A DNA stretch of 64,000 nt, taken from positions 202,682 through 266,681 of the forward strand of contig NZ_FNGP01000005.1 in assembly GCF_900103275.1 (NCBI RefSeq). Reading direction: 5' to 3'. How positions within the stretch are numbered: the first letter of the stretch is position 1; every line of letters begins with the position of its first letter. Origin of the DNA: Tessaracoccus oleiagri (GTDB lineage Bacteria; Actinomycetota; Actinomycetes; Propionibacteriales; Propionibacteriaceae). The notes below the pieces were generated by a model. That model was not told the DNA's origin, made no database searches, and saw only the letters and a list, made by a program, of their open reading frames with translations. The translations under genes and the position numbers were made by a program. Positions 1-10,328 of the stretch are shown piece after piece.

Positions 1-53
1 CGCAGATCTCGCGGACCGGCAATGGATTCGAGGAGGGACATGGGAAACATCAT
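1..53 (-). CDS. dxs: 1-deoxy-D-xylulose-5-phosphate synthase, N-terminal fragment (cut by window edge)
   Basis: Only about 17 codons are present; the gene runs off the left edge. The minus strand reads MMFPMSLLESIAGPRDL, and the LLxxIxGPRDL segment is the usual N-terminus of actinobacterial DXS, the thiamine-diphosphate enzyme that makes DXP for isoprenoid and thiamine synthesis. The start at 53 is preferred over in-frame ATGs at 50 and 41 because a GAGGG ribosome-binding site lies six bases upstream. It lies downstream of acnA on the same strand, an arrangement I recall from other actinobacteria. The identification rests on a short peptide plus this context. Confidence 0.7.
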   Translation of the reverse strand, partial: MMFPMSLLESIAGPRDL

Positions 54-87
54 AGGCGGCCCTCACTCAAATGGCCCATCGCGCAAC

Positions 88-477
88 TCAGAGCTTCGGC
101 ACGAACCGCACGTCGCGCAGCGCCTCCTCCACCAGGTGCACCCCTCGCAGGACGCGGGCGAGCCGGGCCTCCTCGGCCAGCAACACCTCCACCGCCCTCG
201 TCGCGGTGGAGGGGTCGACGAACTCCGCCAGCTGCGCACGCGCGTTCGCAGCGGACTCCCGGGTGGCCGCCAACTGGGCCTCGACGTGGCCGTGCGCCAG
301 ACGGGCCAGGACGACCGGGTGGCGACGCAACACCTCGTAGCCGCGGTACTCGGAGGGGCAGGCATCCAGCAGGTACGCCTCCGCCGACTTCAGCCAGCCC
401 GGCGAGCCCGGCGGCCGCACGCTGCCGGGCCAGCCCGGCGGTACGTAGACCCGGATCACCTCGTCGTTGTCGAACAT
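88..477 (-). CDS. conserved actinobacterial hypothetical protein
   Basis: A 129-residue protein of unknown function. It begins MFDNDEVIRVYVPPGWPG and continues into an alanine- and leucine-rich, probably all-helical part (residues 60-125). I see no signal peptide, membrane segment or catalytic motif. Similar proteins sit between acnA and dxs in related actinobacteria, from memory of the N-terminal DDEVIRVYVPP-like sequence. Starts at 498 (ATG, touching a GGAG) and 513 (TTG) are also open; the ATG at 477 gives the conserved-looking N-terminus but has only a distant GGAG. It follows the acnA terminator and stops 34 bases before dxs, so it may be co-transcribed with dxs. Confidence 0.7.
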   Translation of the reverse strand: MFDNDEVIRVYVPPGWPGSVRPPGSPGWLKSAEAYLLDACPSEYRGYEVLRRHPVVLARLAHGHVEAQLAATRESAANARAQLAEFVDPSTATRAVEVLLAEEARLARVLRGVHLVEEALRDVRFVPKL

Positions 478-525
478 GCGTCCAATTAAAGACCCCATCT
501 CCGACAAACTCAAGGGCTGGGGACG

Positions 526-568
526 CCCGCGGGCCGGCCCCTCCCGGAGGAGGGAACCGGCCCGCGGG
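526..568 (-). terminator. hairpin terminator after acnA
   Basis: A perfect 12-bp inverted repeat (526-537 CCCGCGGGCCGG, 557-568 CCGGCCCGCGGG) with a small inner stem, 12 bases after the acnA stop. There is no T-tract, which is common for actinobacterial terminators. Confidence 0.65.
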
Positions 569-579
569 ACGGAGGTGAC

Positions 580-3396
<2,817 letters not shown>

Positions 3397-3429
3397 CGCA
3401 CTCCTTGTCGCGGCTACATCATTCACGGG

Positions 3430-4548
3430 TCAGTGTAGTGGGCTATTCCGGGTCAGGGTCGCAACGCATTCGATGTGGTACGTCTGCGGGAACAGGTCGT
3501 AGGCCTCGACGCGGGTGACCTCGTAGCCCGCGGCGACGAAGAACGCGAGGTCCCGGGCGAGCGCCGCCGGGTCGCAGGCGACGTAGCTGATCGCGCGCGG
3601 TCCCATGGCCGCCACCGCCCCGACCACGGCCCTGCCGGCGCCCTTGCGGGGCGGATCGAGCACGACGAGGTCCGCGCGCTTCGGGAGGCGCCCGAGGAAC
3701 CGGTCCACGGAGGCCGCCTGGAACCGGGCGCCCGGCACATTCCGGCGCGCGTACGCCACCGCCTCCTTGTTCAGTTCCACGCCGAGCACGTCGCAGCCGC
3801 GACCGTCGAGCGCCCCGGCGAACAGCCCCACCCCGCAGTAGAGGTCGACCGCCCGCTCCCCCGCCCTCGGCTCGAGCGAGCGCAGCACGGCGTCGACGAG
3901 CACGTCCGCCGCGTGCGGGTGCACCTGCCAGAAGCCCTCGGCGGCGACGCGGTAGTCACGGCCGCCCGCCCGCTCCGTCACCACCGGCTCGCCCGCGACC
4001 CGCCCGTCGACGATCTCGACGTGCCCCGAGTGGGCGTCCACGACCTGCAGTTCCCCGGCCCCCGGACGTTCGCCCGGGTCCTGCGTGACGGCGATGCGGC
4101 ACCCCTCGTCGGGGAGCGGCACCAGGTCGTGGCTGCGCTTCGCGCGCAGCCCGGGCCTGCCGTTTGCGACGCGGTAGCGCATCCGCGTGCGCCAGTTCCA
4201 CCGCGGCAGCACCTCGACCACCTCGCCCTCCCAGTCGATCCCGGCGAGCCTGCGGAGCTGTTCCTCCACGACGCGCCGCTTCAGCTCGCGCTGCAGGTCG
4301 GCGTCAGCGTGCTGCCAGTCGCAGCCACCGCACACGCCGGCGACCGGGCACGGCGGCACCACGCGCTGCGGATGCGGATCCAGCACCTCGGTGACCACGC
4401 CCCGGTCGAAGCGGGTGCCCCGCTCCCGTACGTCGACGAGGACCCGTTCGCCCGGCAGGCCCCCGGTGACGAAGGTGACCTTCCCGTCGATGCGCGCCAC
4501 GACCACCCCGCCGTGCGCCACGTCGCCCAGGACCGTCTCCACAGACAC
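3430..4548 (-). CDS. class I SAM-dependent RNA (uracil-C5) methyltransferase with TRAM domain
   Basis: A 372-residue RumA/TrmA-family enzyme expected to methylate C5 of a uridine in rRNA or tRNA. Residues 1-60 form a TRAM RNA-binding domain. Cysteines 67, 73, 76 and 150 match the family's [4Fe-4S] ligands. The SAM site is VDLYCGVGLFAG (235-245). The catalytic nucleophile is C325 in SYVACDP and the general base E360 in QTYHIEC. It starts with GTG, preceded by GAGGA at six bases. It faces away from ceoB across a 51-bp region and leads into acnA. The exact target base cannot be told from sequence; RlmCD/RlmD-like is the best description. Confidence 0.88.
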   Translation of the reverse strand: MSVETVLGDVAHGGVVVARIDGKVTFVTGGLPGERVLVDVRERGTRFDRGVVTEVLDPHPQRVVPPCPVAGVCGGCDWQHADADLQRELKRRVVEEQLRRLAGIDWEGEVVEVLPRWNWRTRMRYRVANGRPGLRAKRSHDLVPLPDEGCRIAVTQDPGERPGAGELQVVDAHSGHVEIVDGRVAGEPVVTERAGGRDYRVAAEGFWQVHPHAADVLVDAVLRSLEPRAGERAVDLYCGVGLFAGALDGRGCDVLGVELNKEAVAYARRNVPGARFQAASVDRFLGRLPKRADLVVLDPPRKGAGRAVVGAVAAMGPRAISYVACDPAALARDLAFFVAAGYEVTRVEAYDLFPQTYHIECVATLTRNSPLH

Positions 4549-4599
4549 AATGTTCCTCGTCTCATCGGTGATAGCGTGAAACCGATACTAGGAGAGCGA

Positions 4600-5262
4600 A
4601 TGCACATCGTGATCATGGGATGCGGGCGCGTGGGCGCCATGCTCGCCGTGGGCCTCGAGAAGCGAGGGCACTCGGTGGCCGTCATCGACATGCACACCGA
4701 AGCCTTCGGACGCCTCGGTCCCCAGTTCAAGGGCCTGACGGTCAAGGGAGTCGGTTTCGACCGTGAGGTCCTCGAGGCCGCGGGGATCCGCAACGCCGGC
4801 GGTTTCGCCGCCGTCTCCAGCGGCGACAACTCGAACATCCTCGCCGCGCGCGTGGTCAAGGAGATCTACAAGGTCGAGAACGTCGTGGCCCGAATCTACG
4901 ACCAAGGGCGCGCGCAGGTCTACGAGCGGCTCGGCATCCCCACGGTCGCGCCCGTCAAGTGGACGACCGGGCAGGTGCTGCGCCGGCTGCTGCCGGAGGG
5001 TTCGGAGCCGGTGTGGCGCGACCCGTCGGGGCAGGCCCGCCTCCTCCAGGTGGCGGTGCACCGCGGTTGGGTCAACCGGCGGATCATCGACCTGGCCCAT
5101 GCGGCCGGGTGCGTGATCCCGTTCCTGAGCCGACTCGGTAGCGGCATGGTCCCGACCGACCAGACCGTGTTCCAGGACGGGGACCTGGTCTTCGCCGCGT
5201 GCGAGGTGGAGCAGACCTCGAACGTGGAGATCATCCTCGGCAATCCTCCGAAGGGGCATTGA
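4600..5262 (+). CDS. ceoB: TrkA-type potassium uptake regulatory protein (CeoB-like)
   Basis: A 220-residue cytoplasmic RCK protein. It has an N-terminal Rossmann fold with GCGRVGA at residues 7-13 (TrkA-N, binds NAD(H)) and a C-terminal TrkA-C domain of about 75 residues. Such proteins gate the Trk/Ktr potassium channel in response to nucleotide. AGGAG lies five bases before the ATG, and GATACT at 4584-4589 is a possible -10. One base separates it from the next TrkA gene, matching the ceoB-ceoC pair of mycobacteria. No TrkH/TrkG membrane subunit is in this window. Confidence 0.9.
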   Translation: MHIVIMGCGRVGAMLAVGLEKRGHSVAVIDMHTEAFGRLGPQFKGLTVKGVGFDREVLEAAGIRNAGGFAAVSSGDNSNILAARVVKEIYKVENVVARIYDQGRAQVYERLGIPTVAPVKWTTGQVLRRLLPEGSEPVWRDPSGQARLLQVAVHRGWVNRRIIDLAHAAGCVIPFLSRLGSGMVPTDQTVFQDGDLVFAACEVEQTSNVEIILGNPPKGH

Positions 5263-5263
5263 C

Positions 5264-5950
5264 ATGCGCGTTTCCATCGCCGGCGCGGGCCAGGTGGGCC
5301 GCTCCATCGCACGGGAGCTGATCGCGAACGGCCACCAGGTGACCCTGATCGAGCGCGAGAGCGCCGCGATCAAGCCAGACTCGGTCCTCGGCGCCCACTG
5401 GCTGCAGGCGGACGCGTGCGAGCTGGCCAGCCTCGAGGAACTCGGGCTGGAGCGGTTCGACGTGGCGATCGCGGCGACCGGCGACGACAAGGTCAACCTC
5501 GTCCACTCGCTGCTCGCCAAGACCGAGTTCGGGGTCCCGCGCACCGTGTCCCGGGTCAACCACCCCGGCAACGAGTGGCTGTTCGACGACCAGTGGGGCG
5601 TCGACGCGGCCGTGTCGACGCCGCGACTGATGGCGGCGCTGGTGGAGGAGGCCGTCGAGGCGGGCGACCTGGTCCGGATCCTGACGTTCCAGGAGTCCGA
5701 CACGCACCTGTCGGAGGTCACGCTGGCGGCCGAGTCCCCGTTCGTGGGGGCGACCCTCGGGTCCGTCGAGCTGCCGGAGGACGTCGCGCTGGTCGCGCTG
5801 GTGCGGCGCACGTCGCCCACGCCACCGGAGCCCGGGACCGTGCTGGAGGCGGGCGACAAGCTGTTCTTCCTGACCGCCGACATCGCCGAGGGCGACCTCG
5901 GCGAGATGTTCGCGCCCCGCGACGAGGAGCCGGAGAACCCGGAGGACTAG
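5264..5950 (+). CDS. ceoC: TrkA-type potassium uptake regulatory protein (CeoC-like)
   Basis: A 228-residue second RCK protein with GAGQVGR (residues 7-13) in the TrkA-N Rossmann fold and a TrkA-C domain from about residue 140 (SDTHLSEVTLAAESPFVG). The acidic tail ending DEEPENPED is probably disordered. The start ATG lies one base after the ceoB stop, so the two are translated together and probably assemble together. Its TAG stop lies inside CTAG, which is also the stop of the convergent OB-fold gene. Confidence 0.9.
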   Translation: MRVSIAGAGQVGRSIARELIANGHQVTLIERESAAIKPDSVLGAHWLQADACELASLEELGLERFDVAIAATGDDKVNLVHSLLAKTEFGVPRTVSRVNHPGNEWLFDDQWGVDAAVSTPRLMAALVEEAVEAGDLVRILTFQESDTHLSEVTLAAESPFVGATLGSVELPEDVALVALVRRTSPTPPEPGTVLEAGDKLFFLTADIAEGDLGEMFAPRDEEPENPED

Positions 5951-6291
5951 TCCGGCAACACCGAGAACTCGGGGTTGAACAGGACCAGTTCGCCGCCCTC
6001 GGGGGCCAGCCGTCCGGAGGCACTCATGAGCGCTCCCTCGTGCAGGCACTCGAGGTGGCCGCGGCCCATCCAGATGATCCGGACGGTCCCCGTGGCGTCG
6101 GTGAGTTCGGCCTCGAACCAGCCCGTGTCCGGGTTGGTGCGCAGTCCGTGGGCGCGTCCCGCGATGGTGACGCGGGTACGCGGCGCCGCCGAGGCGATCG
6201 GTGTAGCGTCCATTCCCTGGAAGGGATCGCGCACGGTTTGGGGATCGGGGAGGAACCACCGCTTCAGGCGGCCTCCGAGTGATTGGTTCAT
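5947..6291 (-). CDS. OB-fold nucleic acid-binding domain protein
   Basis: A 114-residue protein whose residues 38-110 form an OB-fold of the RecG-wedge/tRNA-anticodon type: RVTIAGRAHGL, WFEAELTDATGTVRIIWMGR, SASGRLAPEGGELVLFNPEF. It is therefore expected to bind single-stranded or structured nucleic acid; no catalytic domain is attached. Its ATG overlaps the stop of the DUF3710 gene (ATGA), indicating coupled translation. The dut-DUF3710-OB-fold-TrkA order is conserved in many actinobacteria. The precise role is unknown. Confidence 0.8.
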   Translation of the reverse strand: MNQSLGGRLKRWFLPDPQTVRDPFQGMDATPIASAAPRTRVTIAGRAHGLRTNPDTGWFEAELTDATGTVRIIWMGRGHLECLHEGALMSASGRLAPEGGELVLFNPEFSVLPD

Positions 6292-7040
6292 GACTCCTGC
6301 TTGGGCTCCGGTTCCGGAATGGTGAACGGAATGACCGCGCCGGGCGCCACCGGCGCGGTGCCGCGACGGACGACGAGGTTCGCGAAGAACTCGGTGAGGG
6401 TGATGGTGGCGTCCTCGTTCTGGGGCTCGAGTGCCGCCTTGCCGAAGACGACGCCGCGCAGCACCCAGGACGGCCCCTCCGCGAGCCAGGTGCGGCTGAT
6501 CTGCATGCCGACCCCGCCCTCCTTGGTCTGCACGGGGAACGCGCGCGCGATCTCGGTGCCGAACGGGCCCCTCCGGATCGTCGTGCGGGCGTTCTTGCCC
6601 TGGCTGGCCGCGATGATCTCGCGACGCACCTCAGGGATGTAGGCGGTGCGGGCCGGCGCCCCGAACAGCGCGACCTCGATGGCCGAGTCGCCGTCGCTGA
6701 CGATGATCGCCTGCGGCACCTGCTCCTTGTTGACGCTGAGCTGGAGGTTCATCCCGGGGAACGGGGTGACGACGAGCGAGCCGAGGTCGAGCCGCTTCAC
6801 GTCGTCGGCGTCGAGGTCGACCTCCTCGATGTCGAAGGGGCCCTCCTCGCGCTGGAACTCCTCGTCCCACTCGAGCCACTTGGCCTCGGCCTTCGCCATC
6901 GCCTCGGCGTTGCCGTGCTCCACCGACGACGGTGCCGCATCCTGCGCTACATCCTCGCTGTCAGCCGCCTCGGCGGCGTCGGACGGACGTTCCTCGGCGA
7001 CCTGGTCGGTCTCCTGGCGCTTCTTGCGTCCAAAAATCAC
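6288..7040 (-). CDS. DUF3710 domain protein
   Basis: A 250-residue protein of unknown function, conserved next to dut in actinobacteria. The N-terminus is basic (MIFGRKKRQ), followed by an acidic, alanine-rich, probably disordered stretch (residues 10-75). A folded domain from about residue 80 contains RLDLGSLVVTPFPGMNLQL, VALFGAPARTAYIPEVR and SWVLRGVVFGKAA. The start is GTG at 7040, five bases after the dut stop; GGAG of its ribosome-binding site lies inside the end of dut. No signal peptide or membrane helix. The family number is from memory of the pattern and position. Confidence 0.82.
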   Translation of the reverse strand: MIFGRKKRQETDQVAEERPSDAAEAADSEDVAQDAAPSSVEHGNAEAMAKAEAKWLEWDEEFQREEGPFDIEEVDLDADDVKRLDLGSLVVTPFPGMNLQLSVNKEQVPQAIIVSDGDSAIEVALFGAPARTAYIPEVRREIIAASQGKNARTTIRRGPFGTEIARAFPVQTKEGGVGMQISRTWLAEGPSWVLRGVVFGKAALEPQNEDATITLTEFFANLVVRRGTAPVAPGAVIPFTIPEPEPKQES

Positions 7041-7045
7041 AGTTC

Positions 7046-7483
7046 TCAAGCTCCACTCAACATCTGGCTTCCGCCAGTAGAACCATACCCACCCGAGCCT
7101 CGGGTCGTCGCATCGAGGGAGTCGACCTGCACGAAGGTGGCGGTCACGAACGGGACGACGACGAACTGCGCGATCCGGTCGCCCTCGCGGATCTCGATCG
7201 GGGCGCGCGGGTCGTGGTTGATCAGCGCCACCTTGATCTCGCCCCGGTACCCGGAGTCGACGACGCCGGGCGCGTTGACGATGCTCAGGCCCGCGCGGGC
7301 GGCCAGCCCCGACCGCGGCGTGACGAGGCCGACGGTGTTCTCCGGCAGCGCGACGCGGACACCGGTCCCGACGAGCCGGCGCTCCCCCGGCTGCAGGGTC
7401 ACCGCCTCCGCGGCGAGCAGGTCCGCACCGGCGTCGCCGGGGTGCGCGTAGACGGGCGGGATCCCGATGATGGGCACTTCCAT
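7046..7483 (-). CDS. dut: deoxyuridine 5'-triphosphate nucleotidohydrolase (dUTPase)
   Basis: A 145-residue trimeric dUTPase that hydrolyses dUTP to dUMP and pyrophosphate, keeping uracil out of DNA and feeding dTMP synthesis. All five family motifs are visible: AGADLLA (1), PRSGLAAR (2), [11 protein letters not shown] (3), REGDRIAQ (4) and [10 protein letters not shown] (5). The start ATG overlaps the DUF3093 stop by one base (TGATG). It lies in a leftward operon with DUF3093, DUF3710 and the OB-fold gene. Length and motif spacing are normal. Confidence 0.97.
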   Translation of the reverse strand: MEVPIIGIPPVYAHPGDAGADLLAAEAVTLQPGERRLVGTGVRVALPENTVGLVTPRSGLAARAGLSIVNAPGVVDSGYRGEIKVALINHDPRAPIEIREGDRIAQFVVVPFVTATFVQVDSLDATTRGSGGYGSTGGSQMLSGA

Positions 7484-7929
7484 CAGTCGCCCTCCCCCAT
7501 ACGGCGGACGGCGGCGGCCAGTTCGTCGGGGCGCCTCGTGCCGACGAGCCAGGACGGGTGGGGGTCGGCGGGGTCGGCGAGGTCGATGCGGACGACGTCC
7601 CGGAGGTACGGCCGGGTGGCGAGGAAGTTGCGCTGGTCAGCGCCGGGACCGAGGATCCGGTCGGCGTCGGGGCCGCGCAGGGCGGCCACCTCACCGACGT
7701 ACTCGCCCTCCAGCCGGTTGCGGCCGACGGTGAGCACGCCGTCGGCGACAGTGATGCGGAGCGTGTAGCTCAGGAGCCCCACCACCACGGCCGCCACGGC
7801 GAAGAGGGAGAACAGCAGGCCCACCCACAGGTCCACGTAGGCGAGGACGGCGATGGAGATGGACGCGACCATCCCGAGGCCGATGACCCACCAGAGCGCC
7901 GGGGCAGGGACACGTTCTTCGTATGTCAC
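7483..7929 (-). CDS. DUF3093 membrane protein
   Basis: A 148-residue membrane protein beginning (M)[13 protein letters not shown]. Two hydrophobic helices (residues about 12-32 and 34-56) form a hairpin, followed by a cytoplasmic domain of about 90 residues with [14 protein letters not shown] and [16 protein letters not shown]. Function is unknown; the family is typically found beside dut in actinobacteria. GTG at 7929 is preferred because homologues begin with the Y-E-E/R motif just before the first helix, and because an upstream ATG at 7956 overlaps the probable -10 element. A GGAAGG lies 13 bases upstream of the GTG. Confidence 0.75.
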   Translation of the reverse strand: MTYEERVPAPALWWVIGLGMVASISIAVLAYVDLWVGLLFSLFAVAAVVVGLLSYTLRITVADGVLTVGRNRLEGEYVGEVAALRGPDADRILGPGADQRNFLATRPYLRDVVRIDLADPADPHPSWLVGTRRPDELAAAVRRMGEGD

Positions 7930-7950
7930 GAATGCAAATGTACCTTCCAC

Positions 7951-7978
7951 CGGCATAATGGGCCCCAGGAGGACCTCT
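7951..7978. promoter_or_regulatory. divergent promoter between DUF3093 and DUF4235 genes
   Basis: CATAAT at 7954-7959 is a good -10 for the rightward gene, giving a 13-base leader with AGGAGG at 7969-7974. The overlapping complement CATTAT (7960-7955) can serve as a -10 for the leftward gene. No clear -35 in either direction. Confidence 0.45.
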
Positions 7979-8278
7979 ATGAAAATCACGGAGAAGGCGA
8001 TCTGGAATGTCTACTCAGGCATTCTCGGCGCCCTGGCCACGTTCGTCGCGCAGAAGCTGATCACCAAGGTGTGGGAGTTGGTCACCGGTGAGGATCCGCC
8101 GGACCTGAACGATCCCGAGGCGCCGCTGGCCACCGCCATCATCTGGGCGGCCGCGAGCGGGCTCGGCGTGGGCGTGACCCAGCTGACGATGAACAGGTTC
8201 GTCCAGCGCCGCTGGGTCAGCCGCATGGGTCATGCCGCGCCCGGGAAGCTCAGGAGCCTCCTGGACCTCAAGAAGTAG
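7979..8278 (+). CDS. DUF4235 family membrane protein
   Basis: A 99-residue protein with two likely membrane helices (residues about 10-32 and 50-72) and a positively charged C-terminal tail (RRWVSRMGHAAPGKLRSLLDLKK in part). The GALATFVAQKLITKVWELVTGEDPP segment is typical of DUF4235, a small actinobacterial family of unknown function. AGGAGG lies close upstream of the ATG. It is transcribed away from DUF3093 and ends 24 bases before the convergent DUF4193 gene. Confidence 0.82.
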   Translation: MKITEKAIWNVYSGILGALATFVAQKLITKVWELVTGEDPPDLNDPEAPLATAIIWAAASGLGVGVTQLTMNRFVQRRWVSRMGHAAPGKLRSLLDLKK

Positions 8279-8302
8279 TGCTGCGGTTGGGGATGTGCCG
8301 CG

Positions 8303-8599
8303 TCAGACACAGTCGACGCAGTACATCTCCTGCCCACGCGTCTCGGCCAGCTGGGTCTTGGACTTCACGAGGAAGCAGGAGGCACAGGTGAACTCGTCCG
8401 CCTGACGGGGCAGGACGCGAACCGTGAGCTCCTCGTGCGAGAGATCCGCACCCGGAAGTTCGAACGACTCGGCCGCCTCGACCTCGTCCTCGTCGACCTT
8501 GCCGGAGTTCTTGTCGTTGCGGCGCGTCTTCAACTCCTCGATGGAGTCCTCGGGCAATTCCTCTTCGGTCTTGCGGGGAGCGTCGTAATCGGTTGCCAT
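8303..8599 (-). CDS. DUF4193 zinc-ribbon-like protein
   Basis: A 98-residue acidic cytoplasmic protein. Residues 1-55 are charged and probably disordered. The C-terminus carries two CxxC pairs (C72, C75 and C94, C97: CASCFLV and CVDC), likely a structural zinc site. This matches DUF4193, which is near-universal in actinobacteria and linked in the literature to RNA polymerase or stress functions without a settled role. AAGGA lies seven bases before the ATG. It stands divergent from sepH across 134 bp. Confidence 0.85.
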   Translation of the reverse strand: MATDYDAPRKTEEELPEDSIEELKTRRNDKNSGKVDEDEVEAAESFELPGADLSHEELTVRVLPRQADEFTCASCFLVKSKTQLAETRGQEMYCVDCV

Positions 8600-8733
8600 C
8601 TAGCGTTCCTTCGGTCGGGGTTCGCGCATATGTGTACCACACCCACGGGGAAAACCAAGGTTCCGCTCCCCCCTGAGAACGCGTGTTCGCTGGTAGATTG
8701 TGCCGGAACCGGCTCACTTGGGAGATTCCATCG

Positions 8734-9678
8734 ATGAACAGTGCACTCACCCCCCGCGAGATCCAGGCACGCATCCGCTCCGGCGCGACGCTGGCCGAGG
8801 TCGCGGTCGAGGCCGGCGTCGAGGAGTCCGCGATCGAGGGGTTCGCCGGCCCGGTCCTCGCGGAGCGCGAGCACATCGTCACGCGGGCGCTCGCCTCGAC
8901 GGTGCGCCGACGCGGCGAGGGCAGCAGCCACCGGCGCCTCGGTGAGCTCGTCCGGGAACGGTTGCAGCAGCGCGGCATCGACGCCGACCGCATCGAGTGG
9001 GACTCGTGGCGCCAGGAGGACCTGCGCTGGCGCGTCGTGGGCACGCTCGCGGACGACGCCGGCGCCCGCACGGCCGAGTTCGTGTTCGACCACAAGGCGC
9101 GCTTCAGCATCGCCGACAACACCGACGCCCGCTGGATGATCGGTGAGCAGGCGCCGGGCGCGCCGCAGGAGGAGGAGCCCACCGTCGACTTCGACGACGA
9201 GCTCGCCCTGATCCGCGCCACCAGCGAGAAGCGCACGCACGTGCCGGACGCCCCCGGCGACGACGTCCCCACCGCCCACGGGATGTACGACGACTTCGAG
9301 GACACCTCCGAGCTGGACGCCCTCTACGACATGTTGAGCGGCATCAGCGAGGACTCCGTCCGCATCTACACCGGTTTCGACGAGCCCGCCGGGCCCATCG
9401 CTCCCGTCGCCGAGGACGCCTACGAGGCCGAGGACGAGGACACGGACGCCGACGAGCCGCCGGCTGTCACCCCGGTCGTCGCCGACGAGGAACCGCCGGC
9501 GCCCGCGAAGCAGCAGACGGCTGGTGGCCGGCCTGCACAGGAGCCGATCACGGAGCCGGTCCAGGACTCCCTGGTGGAAGAGGTGGCCGAGGAGGAACCC
9601 CGGCCCAAGCCGCGGAAGCGGCGTCGCGCCCACGTCCCCAGCTGGGACGAGATCATGTTCGGCGGCCCGACGAACTAG
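8734..9678 (+). CDS. sepH: SepH-like cell division protein (DUF3071), short form
   Basis: A 314-residue protein whose residues 1-145 match the helix-turn-helix core of SepH: LTPREIQARIRSGATLAEVA, FAGPVLAERE, WDSWRQEDLRW. SepH binds FtsZ and promotes Z-ring assembly during septation. The C-terminal half is an acidic, proline-rich linker ending in a basic patch (KPRKRRR) and SWDEIMFG, which are typical SepH features. It appears to lack the roughly 55-residue N-terminal beta domain of Streptomyces SepH: no in-frame sequence upstream encodes it, and GGGAG lies nine bases before this ATG. The TAG stop is shared in a CTAG with tdk. Confidence 0.85.
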   Translation: MNSALTPREIQARIRSGATLAEVAVEAGVEESAIEGFAGPVLAEREHIVTRALASTVRRRGEGSSHRRLGELVRERLQQRGIDADRIEWDSWRQEDLRWRVVGTLADDAGARTAEFVFDHKARFSIADNTDARWMIGEQAPGAPQEEEPTVDFDDELALIRATSEKRTHVPDAPGDDVPTAHGMYDDFEDTSELDALYDMLSGISEDSVRIYTGFDEPAGPIAPVAEDAYEAEDEDTDADEPPAVTPVVADEEPPAPAKQQTAGGRPAQEPITEPVQDSLVEEVAEEEPRPKPRKRRRAHVPSWDEIMFGGPTN

Positions 9679-10328
9679 GCCCAGTCCTCGTTGTCGAACG
9701 GCAGCGGATCGGGGGACAACGTCGCCTTCGCCTTCGCCTTCGTCACCTTGCGCCGGTGGTGCAGCCGGCAGAGGACCTCGTAGCGGATCTCGTCGTCCCC
9801 CACCGTGTCGCCCACTGCCACCTGGGACCCCTCGGTCACCATCTGGCCGCCGATCGTGCGGGCGTTGTGGGTGCCCTTCTGCCCGCACCAGCAGAGCGGC
9901 CCGAGCGGTAGCGTCTCGGTGCGGTCCGCGAGCTCCACGAGCCGCTGGGATCCCGGGAACAGCTTGGTGCGGAAGTCGGAGAGGATGCCGAAGGCGTAGA
10001 CGTCGATCTGCAACTCGTCGACGATCCGCGCCAATTGGTCCACCTGCTCGCTCAGGTAGAACTGTGCCTCGTCGCAGATGAGGTAGTCGACGCGCTTGCC
10101 GGTCGTGAGTTCCCGGATGACGAAGGTCCAGAAGTCGAAGGAGTCGTCCACCTCCAGTGCCTCGCGGGCCAGGCCGAGCCTCGACGTGACCGCCGGGCGT
10201 CCCGATCGGTCCTGCCGGGTGAAGAGACGACCCTTCCTGCCGTGCTGGGACTGCGTGTAGTCCATCTGCAGTGCGAGCGTGGACTTCCCGCAATCCATCG
10301 GGCCGGTGTGGAAGACCAGTTCAGCCAC
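9675..10328 (-). CDS. tdk: thymidine kinase (type II)
   Basis: A 217-residue salvage enzyme that phosphorylates thymidine to dTMP with ATP. Evidence: P-loop GPMDCGKST (residues 9-17), catalytic E87 in CDEAQF, and a zinc site formed by C146, C148 (LCWCG) and C187 with nearby histidines (CRLHH). The C-terminal lysine-rich tail (KVTKAKAKAT) extends beyond the core. It starts at GTG and overlaps the glycosyltransferase end by eight bases, so it is the last gene of the DUF5998-phosphodiesterase-GT4-tdk operon. The match to type II TK is clear. Confidence 0.95.
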   Translation of the reverse strand: MAELVFHTGPMDCGKSTLALQMDYTQSQHGRKGRLFTRQDRSGRPAVTSRLGLAREALEVDDSFDFWTFVIRELTTGKRVDYLICDEAQFYLSEQVDQLARIVDELQIDVYAFGILSDFRTKLFPGSQRLVELADRTETLPLGPLCWCGQKGTHNARTIGGQMVTEGSQVAVGDTVGDDEIRYEVLCRLHHRRKVTKAKAKATLSPDPLPFDNEDWA

